DNA of 49,794 bases from positions 1 through 49,794 of the forward strand of contig JAHBWH010000045.1 in the NCBI GenBank assembly GCA_019637115.1, in the 5' to 3' direction. The position numbers and the translations under genes are program-made. Source of the DNA: Myxococcales bacterium (GTDB lineage Bacteria; Myxococcota_A; Polyangia; Polyangiales; Houyiibacteriaceae). The notes below the pieces were generated by a model, which was not told the origin of the DNA, did no database searches, and was given only the letters and a program-made list of their open reading frames with translations. Shown one piece after another: positions 38,013 to 49,504 of this stretch (positions are counted from its first letter, which is position 1; each line of letters begins with the position of its first letter).

Positions 38013-38051
38013 CGTTGCGTGAGGTTGGAACATCGTTGCGTCAGAGCAACG
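38013..38051 (+). promoter_or_regulatory. Candidate LysR-type binding site
   Basis: CGTTGCGTGAG (38013) and CGTTGCGTCAG (38034) are direct repeats 21 bp apart, two helix turns. CGTTGC/GCAACG forms a 6-bp inverted repeat at 38034-38051. The site ends 24 bp before the LysR ATG. Confidence 0.5.
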
Positions 38052-38074
38052 GTCGTGGGCATGCTGCGCGCGGC

Positions 38075-38980
38075 ATGGAGAACACGGACCTCAACGAGAT
38101 CTCGACGTTCGTGCGGGTCGTCGAGTCGGGGGGCTTCAGCGCGGCGGCGGATGAGCTCAGTCTGCCGAAGTCGACCATCAGCCGCCGCGTCGCGCGGCTC
38201 GAAGAGCGGCTCGGCGTGCGCCTGCTCGAGCGGACGACGCGTCGAATGCGCCTCACCGAGGCCGGCCAGGCTTATTTCGATCAGGTCGTCGGTCCGATCG
38301 CCTCGATCTTGCGCGCCTCGATGGCGGCCGAGGAGCAACAGGACGTCCCGCGAGGCCTCTTGCGCATCACGGCGCCCGTGGACATCGGCACGGCCATCCT
38401 GGGAGACCTCCTCGTCGCCTTCTGTCGCCTCTACCCCGAGGTGGACGCGCACGTCGAGCTCACGGGGCGCGTCGTCGATCTGGTCGGCGAGGGCTTCGAC
38501 GTCGCGTTCCGGGCCGGCGAGCTCCAGGACTCTTCCCTCGTCGCGCGAAAGCTCGGCACCACGGAGATGGGCGTCTTCGCCAGCCCCGCGTACGCAGAGG
38601 CGCACCGCGCGGTCGCGCACCCGCGCGACCTGCGCTCGCATCCCTTCGTCGGGCATGCCTCGATGACGCCGCAGGGGCGGGTGCACCTCGAAGGCCCAGA
38701 CGGTGAGGTGGCCGACGTCGAGGTGCGCGCGGTGATCTCGGGCAACGACTTCATCTTCGTCCGCCGCGCGCTCATCGCAGGCGGCGGCTTCGGCCTGCTC
38801 CCCCGCACTTCGGCCCAGGAGAGCGTCGCTCGCGGCGAGCTGGTGCGGATCCTCCCCGCGTGGTCGAAACGAGGCGGCGGGCTGCACCTCGTCCACCCGA
38901 GCGCACGCTTCATGCCCGCGAAGACCCGGGCGTTCCTCGACTTCGTGATCGAGCGCCGCGACTCGTTGGGAATCGGATAG
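38075..38980 (+). CDS. LysR-family transcriptional regulator
   Basis: A 301-residue regulator with N-terminal winged helix (EISTFVRVVESGGFSAAADE, LPKSTISRRVARLEERLG, TRRMRLTEAGQAYFDQV), a helical linker, and a periplasmic-binding-like effector domain (GLLRITAPVDIG, LVGEGFDVAFRAGEL, HPFVGHAS). It resembles the subgroup that ends with MPAKTRAFLDFV. ATG 38075 lies behind a candidate binding site. Regulation of itself and the SDR gene is plausible because they share a strand; the inducer is unknown. Confidence 0.9.
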   Translation: MENTDLNEISTFVRVVESGGFSAAADELSLPKSTISRRVARLEERLGVRLLERTTRRMRLTEAGQAYFDQVVGPIASILRASMAAEEQQDVPRGLLRITAPVDIGTAILGDLLVAFCRLYPEVDAHVELTGRVVDLVGEGFDVAFRAGELQDSSLVARKLGTTEMGVFASPAYAEAHRAVAHPRDLRSHPFVGHASMTPQGRVHLEGPDGEVADVEVRAVISGNDFIFVRRALIAGGGFGLLPRTSAQESVARGELVRILPAWSKRGGGLHLVHPSARFMPAKTRAFLDFVIERRDSLGIG

Positions 38981-39028
38981 CAGCGTCCCGATCGCGCACC
39001 CGCAGCCCCCCGGCCCCGCTCCCAGCGC

Positions 39029-39517
39029 TCAGCTCGCGCGTTTGCGGCAGTCGCCGCAGATCCCGTACAGCTCGTGGATGTGACGCTTGAGCTTGAAGCC
39101 GTGTCGGGCGGCGATCTCGTCCTGCAGCGCCTCGATCTTCTCGTTCTCGAACTCGACGATCGTGCCGCACTCGAGACAGATGAGGTGGTCGTGGTGCTCG
39201 TCTTCGACGGCGATCTCGTAGCGGCTGACGCCGTCGCCGAAGTGACGCTCGTAGGCGAGCCCGCTGTCCTTGAGCAGCTTGAGCGTCCGATACACGGTCG
39301 CGTAGCCGATCTTCGGGTCGCGCTCGCGCACCAGCCCGAGCAGCTCTTCGATGGAGAGGTGCCCGCTGGAGCGGAAGAAGACGTCGGTCACGGTGCGCCG
39401 CTGGGACGTCGAGCGCAGCCCGTTTCGGTCCATGTACGAGTCGAGCTTCTCGTTGAGCTCGTCGAGGGTCGCGTCGTCGACGCCGTTTTCGCTGTCCTGA
39501 CCGGTCACGGTGCTCAT
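39029..39517 (-). CDS. Fur-family metalloregulator
   Basis: The 162-residue protein is a dimeric, metal-sensing DNA-binding repressor. The winged helix is in LRSTSQRRTVTDVFFRSSGHLSIEELL, and DPKIGYATVYRTLKLL is the signature. Metal ligands include HHDH (108-111), CLEC (114-117), His148 and CGDC (154-157), so both structural and sensing sites look present. Sequence alone does not tell Fur, PerR and Zur apart. The start has GGGGGCG upstream and lies 72 bp from a divergent gene, so it may control that gene too. Confidence 0.88.
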   Translation of the reverse strand: MSTVTGQDSENGVDDATLDELNEKLDSYMDRNGLRSTSQRRTVTDVFFRSSGHLSIEELLGLVRERDPKIGYATVYRTLKLLKDSGLAYERHFGDGVSRYEIAVEDEHHDHLICLECGTIVEFENEKIEALQDEIAARHGFKLKRHIHELYGICGDCRKRAS

Positions 39518-39589
39518 CTCGCCCCCACCCACGTACGATGGGCCACCGGGCGACCACGCCGCCCAGCCCTCTTCCGCTTGTAAGGTAGC

Positions 39590-41407
39590 ATGACCCGACC
39601 GTCCACCCCTCGACCGCGGCGCGTCTACGAAGGCGAAGAGCCCCCCGATCGTGTCCTGCGCGTGATCGTCCCCGTCGCGATCTTTCTCTTGGTCGTCGCC
39701 GCTTGGACCGCCGAGCGGGGCCGCGTGACTCATGATCTGCAGATCGTCGCCCCGACGGAGGTCGCGCCTGGCGCCACGATCCCGCTGCGCCTCACGGCGC
39801 TCGACCTGCGCGAGGTCCGACCGCGTTTCCTCGAGGGCTCGGCGCCATCCGTCAAGCTCGTCCGCCGCGCGGGGACCGTCGAGGCACCCGTCGACGAGGT
39901 CGTCGGTGAGGCGAGCCTCGTTTCCGCGGCCATTCCGGGGTGGGAGGGCGAGGTCTCGGCCCCGTCCGAGCCCGGCGGATACCTCCTGATCGCGACGGTG
40001 ACGCTCGACGACCACCCGCTGCGCGTCGAGCGCCCGCTGATCGTCGACCCGATCCCCGCGCCGCTCGAGCGCCGAGGCCGACTCCAGACCGACCCTCAGC
40101 GCTACACGCTCGGCCCAGTCCTCCCGGTCCGCGACCCATGGCTGGACCTGGCCCCCGCTGCCCTTGCCCCGGATACGGACACCGACACCCCGGCCCCGGC
40201 CCCAGCCCCAGCCCCGGACACGGCCCCGGACACGGCCCCGGACACGGCCCCGGACACGGCCCCGGAAACGGACACGGGAACGGACACGGGAACGGACACG
40301 GGAACGGACATGGGAACGGAAACGGGAACGGAAACGGCCTCAGCCCCAAACACCGCTCTGGACCCCACCGCCGCCCCACCCACCATCCTCGAGACCCGCG
40401 TCGTCGGTGGAGACTGCTCCCCGCCCGCGCCTTGTGTCCTCCTCGTGCTCGTCGGAGAGCCCGCGGCGGGGGTGCGGCTCCAAGAGCGCGACACCTGGCT
40501 CGACGCCGGGCCCGAGTGCGACGGAACCCTCGAGACGTCGGGCATCGTGAGGTGCGTGGTGACCGGAGAGGCGAACGCGCGCCTCCTCGACGTCATCGCG
40601 TACCGCGATCGAAAGGCCGTCGCGCGCACCCAGGTGCGCCTGCCCTACGGGACGGCCGCGCCCGCCCTCGAAGCGGGCCCCGCGCTCCAGCGGCCGACCA
40701 CGCTCCACCTCGCGACGCGCGACGGCCCGGACGCCGCGCTGGTGCTCGACGTCTTCCGCGACGAGCGGTGGGTCGGCACGACGAGCGTCCGGGGGGACGC
40801 GGTGGAGCTCCCCGAGCGATGGCTCGTCGCGCCGGGGCTCGTGCGCGTGCAAGCGCGCGTCGGCATGCACGCCATGGATCAGTCGGCGACGAGGCTGGCG
40901 TGGGCGAGCGAGGCCTCGGGCGCTGACGCCGCGCGAGGGCTCCGGGCCGCGTGGAGCGCTCAGTGGATCGACCCCGACGACGAGCCCGCGGCCGATTGGG
41001 AGGCGCTCTTCGAGGCTGACGCAGAGCGCGCAGCGCGCTTCGTGTTGGCCCTCGGAGAGCTCGAGATCCTGCATCTGCCGAGCCCGACGGCGAGCTCGAC
41101 GGCGGACCGCGAGGCGCTCGAAGCGAGGCTCGCGGTCCAGCGAACCATCGCGGCGGCGATCGTCATGCTCGCGGGCTTCCTCGTGGCGTTCGTCGTGGTC
41201 CGTCGCGGCCTCCGCGCGACCGCCGAGGCCGAGCGCATCGTCTCGACGGTCCGCGTCGACGAGTCGAGCGACGACGAGTCGAGCGACGACCACGACCCGC
41301 CGATCTCCGGAAAAGTCGGGCGCGGCCCCGTCTTCGGCGTCGGGCTCTTCATCCTGCTCCTCTTCGCGGCCGTCGCCTTCCTGGTCGCCGCCCGTGGCTG
41401 CACCTGA
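39590..41407 (+). CDS. Large membrane protein with repeat insert, unknown function
   Basis: This 605-residue protein has a helix near the N-terminus (VLRVIVPVAIFLLVVAAWTA), about 480 residues likely outside the cytoplasm, then two helices (AAAIVMLAGFLVAFVVV; VFGVGLFILLLFAAVAFLV) joined by an acidic DESSDDESSDDHD loop. The outer part has Ig-like strands (APGATIPLRLTALDL, GEVSAPSEPGGYLLIATVTL). An Ala-Pro/Asp-Thr/Gly-Thr repeat (about 190-250) is encoded by short tandem DNA repeats (40165-40345). It sits opposite the Fur-family gene and 259 bp before secA. No function can be assigned. Confidence 0.7.
   Translation: MTRPSTPRPRRVYEGEEPPDRVLRVIVPVAIFLLVVAAWTAERGRVTHDLQIVAPTEVAPGATIPLRLTALDLREVRPRFLEGSAPSVKLVRRAGTVEAPVDEVVGEASLVSAAIPGWEGEVSAPSEPGGYLLIATVTLDDHPLRVERPLIVDPIPAPLERRGRLQTDPQRYTLGPVLPVRDPWLDLAPAALAPDTDTDTPAPAPAPAPDTAPDTAPDTAPDTAPETDTGTDTGTDTGTDMGTETGTETASAPNTALDPTAAPPTILETRVVGGDCSPPAPCVLLVLVGEPAAGVRLQERDTWLDAGPECDGTLETSGIVRCVVTGEANARLLDVIAYRDRKAVARTQVRLPYGTAAPALEAGPALQRPTTLHLATRDGPDAALVLDVFRDERWVGTTSVRGDAVELPERWLVAPGLVRVQARVGMHAMDQSATRLAWASEASGADAARGLRAAWSAQWIDPDDEPAADWEALFEADAERAARFVLALGELEILHLPSPTASSTADREALEARLAVQRTIAAAIVMLAGFLVAFVVVRRGLRATAEAERIVSTVRVDESSDDESSDDHDPPISGKVGRGPVFGVGLFILLLFAAVAFLVAARGCT
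40165..40345 (+). repeat. In-frame tandem array inside the 605-residue protein gene
   Basis: CCGGCC/CCAGCC hexamers, then GACACGGCCCCG dodecamers, then GGAACGGACACG dodecamers follow in frame, coding for Pro-Ala, Asp-Thr-Ala-Pro and Gly-Thr-Asp-Thr repeats. Confidence 0.9.
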
Positions 41408-41666
41408 GCCCACCAGCCCCGAAGACGACAGGCAACGCGAGCCCCACATCACCAGGGACGCCAGCGTCAGGATCCGACGCCGCCGCGGGCCCCGTCCTCA
41501 TCACGTCCCCAGCCTGGCTGCCCCTCCAGTACCGCGGCGTTGCGCCGGGCCCGGGCCGGGCCTATTTTCCGCGGCCACGGCCCCCGGGCGCCCCGACGCG
41601 CCCACTCGATGCGAGGACATGGAAGGCCACCATGCCCTCGGGGGTTCCGAGTGAAGGCGAGACCGC

Positions 41667-44900
<3,234 letters not shown>

Positions 44901-44974
44901 CCGCGCCGGCCGCCGCCGGCCTCCACCGGGCGCTGCGGGCCGCCGCTGGCCGCCGCCGCCCGCCCGCCCGGACG

Positions 44975-45018
44975 CGGACATGGATGCGGACGCGGACGTG
45001 GACGTGGACGTGGACAGG
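44975..45018. repeat. GCGGAC / GTGGAC hexamer array
   Basis: About seven GCGGAC and GTGGAC units lie between secA and the K+ channel gene, about 75 bp past the secA stop. A GCCGGC/GCCGGC hairpin at 44906-44921 precedes them. Confidence 0.85.
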
Positions 45019-45083
45019 GTCACGGTCACGGACTCCGCCCGAGAAGTCCGCGATCACAGGCAGAACGTGGCAACATCTCGCCC

Positions 45084-46436
45084 GTGCCCCGACGCCTAGC
45101 TCCCGTCTACGTCGAGCCGCTGATGCCGAAGTGGTGGGATCGGTTCGTCGTGGTCGCGACCTTCGGCGCGGTCTTCCTCCTCGTCTATTGGGAGGTCTTC
45201 GACGTCGACCCGGCCGTCGACCCATACCTCACGGCGCTCGACCTCACCTTGTGCGGCCTCTTCATCGTCGACTTCTTCGTGCGCCTCTCGCGCTCGGAGG
45301 GCTTCCGCTGGCGCTTCGTGCGGCGCAACTGGCCCGACCTCCTCGGCGCCATCCCCTTCTATGGGCCGCTGCGCGCGCTACGCATAGTGCGCGTATTGCG
45401 CGTCGTGCGCCTGATCGCGCTCGGTCGTCGGGTGATCCAGCGCTACGACCTGCCGCTCCTCCCCACGGCGACCTTCGCCTACCTCTTCTTGGTCGTCGCG
45501 GCGGTCTGGCTCGGCGCCGCCGCCATCTTCTTCGAGCTCGAGTCCCCGACCAACGAGGGCATCGACACCTTCGACGACGCGCTCTGGTGGAGCATGACGA
45601 CGCTCTCGACGGTGGGCTATGGGGATACCTACCCGACGACGACCGCGGGCCGTGTCGTCGCGATGGTGACCATGGTCTTCGGCGTCGGCGTTCTCGGCAC
45701 GCTCGCTGCCACCATCGCGGCGGGTTTCGTGGAGATGCGCGAACGTGGGATCCTCGGGCTCGGGAAGTCTCGCATGAAAAACCACCTGCTCATCCTCGGA
45801 TGGAACGACCGCAGCGATCGCGCGCTGCGGGAGCTGAAGCGCGATCCGCGCCATCAGGCGAGGGCGTTGCTCATCGTCGCGGAGCGCGAGCGCTCCCCCG
45901 TCGAGAACGTCGACTTCGTGCGTGGCGAGCCCGGGCGCGCCGAGGTCCTCGAGCGCGCCGGCGCGGCCAAGGCGAGCGCGGCGCTCGTCTTCGCGCGCGA
46001 CCCGCAGGACCCGCGCTCCGACCACGAGACGGCGCTCACGGCGCTCGCGTTCCGCCGGCTGAACCCGGAGGCGATCCTCGTCGCGGAGCTCGTCAGCCCC
46101 TCGAACCGCGAGCATTTTCAGGCCGCCGACTGCGACACCCTCGTCGACGGCGCGTCGCTCGTCGCGGACCTGCTCGTCCGATCCGTGAGCGAGGTGGGCG
46201 TCGACCGCGTCATCGACCGCTTCGTGCGACCCGGCGATGGGCGCGCGCTCTTCCAGATCGACTCGACGAAGCTCCGCGGTCGCTCGTGGAAGGACGCCGC
46301 GATCGCGCTCCTCGACCAAGGGCTCACGCTCGTGGCGGTGGGCCGAGGTCGTCAGATGATCCTCAGCCCCGACGACGTCTCGTTTCGGATCGCCGAGGGG
46401 GACGACCTCTTCGTCTTCGGTCGCGAGCGGTCCTGA
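45084..46436 (+). CDS. Voltage-gated K+ channel with RCK/TrkA domain
   Basis: A 450-residue six-helix channel. S1-S3 occupy about 25-90. S4 is a classical voltage sensor with Arg at every third residue in LRALRIVRVLRVVRLIALGR (about 95-114). A pore loop holds the K+ filter TVGYGD (175-180). The cytoplasmic part starts with NHLLILGWNDRS, a TrkA-N/RCK fold, and ends in a TrkA-C-like domain (ALFQIDSTKLRGRSW). It would conduct K+ on depolarisation and be gated further by a ligand. GTG 45084 is taken as start; the next Met is at 45123. The gene for a second voltage-gated channel follows 33 bp later. Confidence 0.92.
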   Translation: MPRRLAPVYVEPLMPKWWDRFVVVATFGAVFLLVYWEVFDVDPAVDPYLTALDLTLCGLFIVDFFVRLSRSEGFRWRFVRRNWPDLLGAIPFYGPLRALRIVRVLRVVRLIALGRRVIQRYDLPLLPTATFAYLFLVVAAVWLGAAAIFFELESPTNEGIDTFDDALWWSMTTLSTVGYGDTYPTTTAGRVVAMVTMVFGVGVLGTLAATIAAGFVEMRERGILGLGKSRMKNHLLILGWNDRSDRALRELKRDPRHQARALLIVAERERSPVENVDFVRGEPGRAEVLERAGAAKASAALVFARDPQDPRSDHETALTALAFRRLNPEAILVAELVSPSNREHFQAADCDTLVDGASLVADLLVRSVSEVGVDRVIDRFVRPGDGRALFQIDSTKLRGRSWKDAAIALLDQGLTLVAVGRGRQMILSPDDVSFRIAEGDDLFVFGRERS

Positions 46437-46469
46437 GATGCGTGGCATGAAGCGGAGGGTGGGGGAGCG

Positions 46470-47381
46470 ATGAGCGAGAACGAGACGGTCGAGCCGCGGG
46501 CCGCGAGCACGCCGAAGCCCTTCGGGCTCGCGGACCTCTTCACGGCCGACAAGCCGGTGCTCATCGCGATCGCGCTCAACGCCGTCGTCCTCTTCTTGCT
46601 GGCCTTCGACGAGCTCGCTTTCGATCCGATCCTGGAGGTCCTGGACTACGCGTTTACGACGTATTTCGTGATCGAGGCGGCCTTGAAGCTCCACACCGCG
46701 GGGGTGAGCGGCTACTTCCGAGAGCGTTGGAACCGCTTCGACTTCGTCGTCGTGCTGCTCAGCTTGCCCTCGTACGTGGTGCTCTTCGTCGAGCTCCCGG
46801 ATCTCTCGTTCTTGCTGCTCTTGCGGCTCGCGCGGGTGATGAAGTTCTTCCGCTTCATCCGCTTCGTGCCGAACATGCCCGAGCTCGTCGCCGGCGCGCG
46901 GCGCGCGATTCAGGCGTCCGCGTTCGTCGTGCTCGCCTTCTTCATCTTCAACTTCGTGGTGGCGCTCGTGAGCTGCCACCTCTTCCACACGGACGCGCCC
47001 GAGCACTTCGGCAACCCGGTCGTGTCGTTCTACTCCATCTTCAAGGTCTTCACGGTCGAAGGGTGGTACGAGATCCCCGACGCCATCACCGAGAACGCCT
47101 CGAGCGGCTTCGCGTTCTTCACGCGGGCCTACTTCATGGTGATCGTCGTCTCGGGCGGCATCTTCGGGCTCTCGCTCGTCAACGCCATCTTCGTCGACGA
47201 GATGCTCCGCAACGAGAACGACCTGATCGAGAAGCGCATCGACGAGCTGCACGCGAAGCTCGACGCGCTCCTGGCCGCCACGAGCGCGCGTGGCGCCCTC
47301 GTCGTGGGAGATGCCGTCGAGCCCGCGCGCGAGGGACGGAGCTCGAGGCCGAGCGACGCTCCACCTCCGGGCGACGAGTGA
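46470..47381 (+). CDS. BacNav/Cav-type voltage-gated cation channel
   Basis: A 303-residue single-repeat six-helix channel that would form a homotetramer. S4 is LLLRLARVMKFFRFIRFVP with basic residues every third position. The filter is TVEGW (195-199). NaChBac-type Na+ channels have TLESW; Gly after the Glu is found in repeats I and III of animal Ca2+ channels and in the bacterial Ca2+ channel CavMr, so Ca2+ selectivity is likely. A coiled coil (MLRNENDLIEKRIDELHAKL) follows S6 and aids tetramer formation. GGGGGAG precedes the ATG. It is co-directional with the K+ channel and probably co-transcribed. Confidence 0.9.
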   Translation: MSENETVEPRAASTPKPFGLADLFTADKPVLIAIALNAVVLFLLAFDELAFDPILEVLDYAFTTYFVIEAALKLHTAGVSGYFRERWNRFDFVVVLLSLPSYVVLFVELPDLSFLLLLRLARVMKFFRFIRFVPNMPELVAGARRAIQASAFVVLAFFIFNFVVALVSCHLFHTDAPEHFGNPVVSFYSIFKVFTVEGWYEIPDAITENASSGFAFFTRAYFMVIVVSGGIFGLSLVNAIFVDEMLRNENDLIEKRIDELHAKLDALLAATSARGALVVGDAVEPAREGRSSRPSDAPPPGDE

Positions 47382-47474
47382 GCGCCATCGCTCGCGCGCG
47401 CGTGACGTGCTCGCGGCGCCTCGATCACGTTCGCGCGTGATCCTCGCGCGCGGGTGCGGCATCCTTGGAGCGCC

Positions 47475-48227
47475 GTGAACCGACTCGAGACGCTGCCACT
47501 CCTCGTCGAGGTCGATCCTCCCGAGCTGCTGGTCTACGACGCACCCGAGCCGTGCCCCTACCTCGAGGGGCGCATGGCCCGGATGCCGCTGCGCCTCCCG
47601 GTGCGCGAGCTCGAGCCGCGCGAGCTCGACGCGCGGCTCGCGCGCGGCGACCGTCGCCACGGAGCGCTCTTCTATCGGCCCTCCTGCCCGAGCTGCCGCG
47701 CCTGCGAGCCGATCCGGCTCTCCACCGAGTACGTCCCCACGCGCACGCAACGCCGCATCCTCGAGCGAGGGCGACGCGAGCTCCGCGTCGAGATCGGCGC
47801 GCCGACCGTGGACGAGCAGCGGCTGCGTCTCTACGACGCGCACCGCTTCGGCCGCGGCCTCGCCAAGGAGGGCTCGTCCCCCATCGACGCCGAGAGCTAT
47901 CAACGCTTCCTCGTCGACCGCGCGTGCGAGAGCTTCGAGCTGCGGTACTTCCACGGCCAACGCCTGGTCGGGGTCGCGGTGACGGATCGGGGCGCGCGGT
48001 CGCTCTCGGCCGTCTACTGCTACTACGATCCGGACTTCGCGCGGTACAGCCTCGGCACGTACTCGATCCTCGAGCAGCTCGCGCTCTGCGCGGACCAAGG
48101 GCTCGAGCACCTCTACCTCGGGCTCTACATCGAGGGGTGCGACGCGATGAGCTACAAGGCCCGTTTCCTCCCGCACGAGCGCCTGGTGGAGGGGACGTGG
48201 AGGCGCTTCGAGCGCGGAGCGGAGTAG
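47475..48227 (+). CDS. N-end-rule aminoacyl-tRNA--protein transferase (Bpt/ATE)
   Basis: The 250-residue enzyme transfers Leu or Arg from tRNA to N-terminal Asp/Glu of proteins, marking them for ClpS-ClpAP. Hallmarks are PCPYL near the N-terminus, RPSCPSCRACEPIRL, LVGVAVTDRG, AVYCYYDPDFARYSLGTYSI and YLGLYIEGCDAMSYKARFLPHE. The GTG at 47475 has GGAG five bases upstream; a longer GTG start at 47454 is less likely. The next gene starts 4 bp after its stop. Sequence favours the bacterial Bpt group, but amino-acid choice is not certain. Confidence 0.9.
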   Translation: MNRLETLPLLVEVDPPELLVYDAPEPCPYLEGRMARMPLRLPVRELEPRELDARLARGDRRHGALFYRPSCPSCRACEPIRLSTEYVPTRTQRRILERGRRELRVEIGAPTVDEQRLRLYDAHRFGRGLAKEGSSPIDAESYQRFLVDRACESFELRYFHGQRLVGVAVTDRGARSLSAVYCYYDPDFARYSLGTYSILEQLALCADQGLEHLYLGLYIEGCDAMSYKARFLPHERLVEGTWRRFERGAE

Positions 48228-48231
48228 CCGG

Positions 48232-48852
48232 ATGAGCGAGCACGGAGAGGGGCGAGACGCCTGGGAGGATCACATCCGCCAGCGCGTCAAGGAGGAGCTC
48301 CGGCGACGGATGCGCGCCGTGCGCAAGGGCCTGCCCCGCGCCGCGCGGGCGGAGCGTTCGCGCCGCATCGCCGAGCGCGTCTCGGCGCTCGACGCGTTCG
48401 CGAACGCCGCGACCGTCGCTGGGTTCCTCGCCATCAAGGGCGAGGTGAACCTCGCGCCGCTCTACGAGGCGCTCGCCGCGCGCGGCGGACGGCTCGCGCT
48501 GCCCCGCGTCGACCTCGAGGAGGGCGCCATCGTGTTGCACGCGCATCGCGCCGGGGATCCCCTCGAAGAGAGCGGGTTTGGGGTGCCCGAGCCGATCGCG
48601 AGCGCCGAGCGGGTCGCGCTCGACGAGGTCGATCTCGTGCTGGTGCCCGGCTTGGCCTTCGATCCACGAGGCTTTCGCATCGGCTACGGTAAGGGCTATT
48701 ACGATCAGCTGCTGCCGACCCTGCCGCGGGCGCGTCGCGTGGCGGTCGGGTACGACTTCCAGCTCGTCGCCGAGGTCCCGAACCTGCCGCACGACGAGGC
48801 CGTCGACCTCATCGTGACCGACGCGCGGGTGATCGAGGTCGAGGGTCGCTGA
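48232..48852 (+). CDS. 5-formyltetrahydrofolate cyclo-ligase
   Basis: A 206-residue cytosolic enzyme that converts 5-formyl-THF to 5,10-methenyl-THF with ATP. Motifs include LRRRMRAVRKGL at the N-terminus, AGFLAIKGEVNLAPL, LALPRVDLEEG, and the signature DLVLVPGLAFDPRGFRIGYGKGYYDQLL (about 137-164). It starts 4 bp after the aminoacyltransferase stop, so both are probably co-translated. A 22-bp gap separates it from the convergent phosphoesterase gene. Confidence 0.93.
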   Translation: MSEHGEGRDAWEDHIRQRVKEELRRRMRAVRKGLPRAARAERSRRIAERVSALDAFANAATVAGFLAIKGEVNLAPLYEALAARGGRLALPRVDLEEGAIVLHAHRAGDPLEESGFGVPEPIASAERVALDEVDLVLVPGLAFDPRGFRIGYGKGYYDQLLPTLPRARRVAVGYDFQLVAEVPNLPHDEAVDLIVTDARVIEVEGR

Positions 48853-48874
48853 AGGCCGGGCGCATCGCTCGACT

Positions 48875-49504
48875 TCAACGCTCGAGCACGACGGCCTCAT
48901 GGACTCGACCGAAGAACGCGGCGTTCGCGACGTTCACGTGCTCGCAGCCCGTGCGCTCGTCGCGGAAGGCGCCCCGCGCCTCGTGGATGTGGCCGAAGAC
49001 GTGAAGGCGCGGGGGCCGCGCGCGCAGCGCCTCGCGCAGCGCCTCGCAGCCCACCGAGAGACCGAAGAACGTGCGATCGAGGATCCCGTGCGGCGGGCCG
49101 TGGGTGACGAGCAGGTCGAGGCTGGAGGGGATGAGCGCCCAGCGCGCGGCGATCGCGGCGCCCCGGTCGAGGTTGAACGCCATGTCGCGAAAGCGCGGCA
49201 CCCACGGCGAGCCGTACACGCGGAGGCCAGCCAGCGCCGTGGGCTCGTCGAGGAGGTACGTGATCCCGCGCGCCTCGCACGCGCGCCGCATCTCGAGGGG
49301 GTGGCGCTCCGCGTAGCGATCGTGGTTGCCCGCGATCAGAACCTTCGGCGCGTCGTGGCTCGCGTACCAGTCCAGGAACGCGAGGACCTCCGCCTCGGTG
49401 CCGCGTCGGCTGACGTCGCCGGCGTGCACGAGCAGATCGGCGCGCGGGGGGATGTCGATCCGCGGATGCCTCCTGTGCGTGTCCGAGAGGAAGACGAGCT
49501 TCAT
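48875..49504 (-). CDS. Metallophosphoesterase, calcineurin-like
   Basis: The 209-residue protein has the complete set of phosphoesterase metal motifs: SDTH (7-10), HAGDVS, AGNHDR, VTHGPPHGI and FGHIHEARG. Such small cytosolic enzymes hydrolyse phosphodiesters such as 2',3'-cAMP or nucleotide derivatives; the substrate is unknown. The ATG overlaps the stop of the upstream GNAT gene by ATGA. Confidence 0.9.
   Translation of the reverse strand: MKLVFLSDTHRRHPRIDIPPRADLLVHAGDVSRRGTEAEVLAFLDWYASHDAPKVLIAGNHDRYAERHPLEMRRACEARGITYLLDEPTALAGLRVYGSPWVPRFRDMAFNLDRGAAIAARWALIPSSLDLLVTHGPPHGILDRTFFGLSVGCEALREALRARPPRLHVFGHIHEARGAFRDERTGCEHVNVANAAFFGRVHEAVVLER

Noticed and set aside
44906-44921. Terminator after secA
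   Set aside because: A 6-bp GC hairpin exists but has no T-run; such short GC palindromes are common in this DNA.
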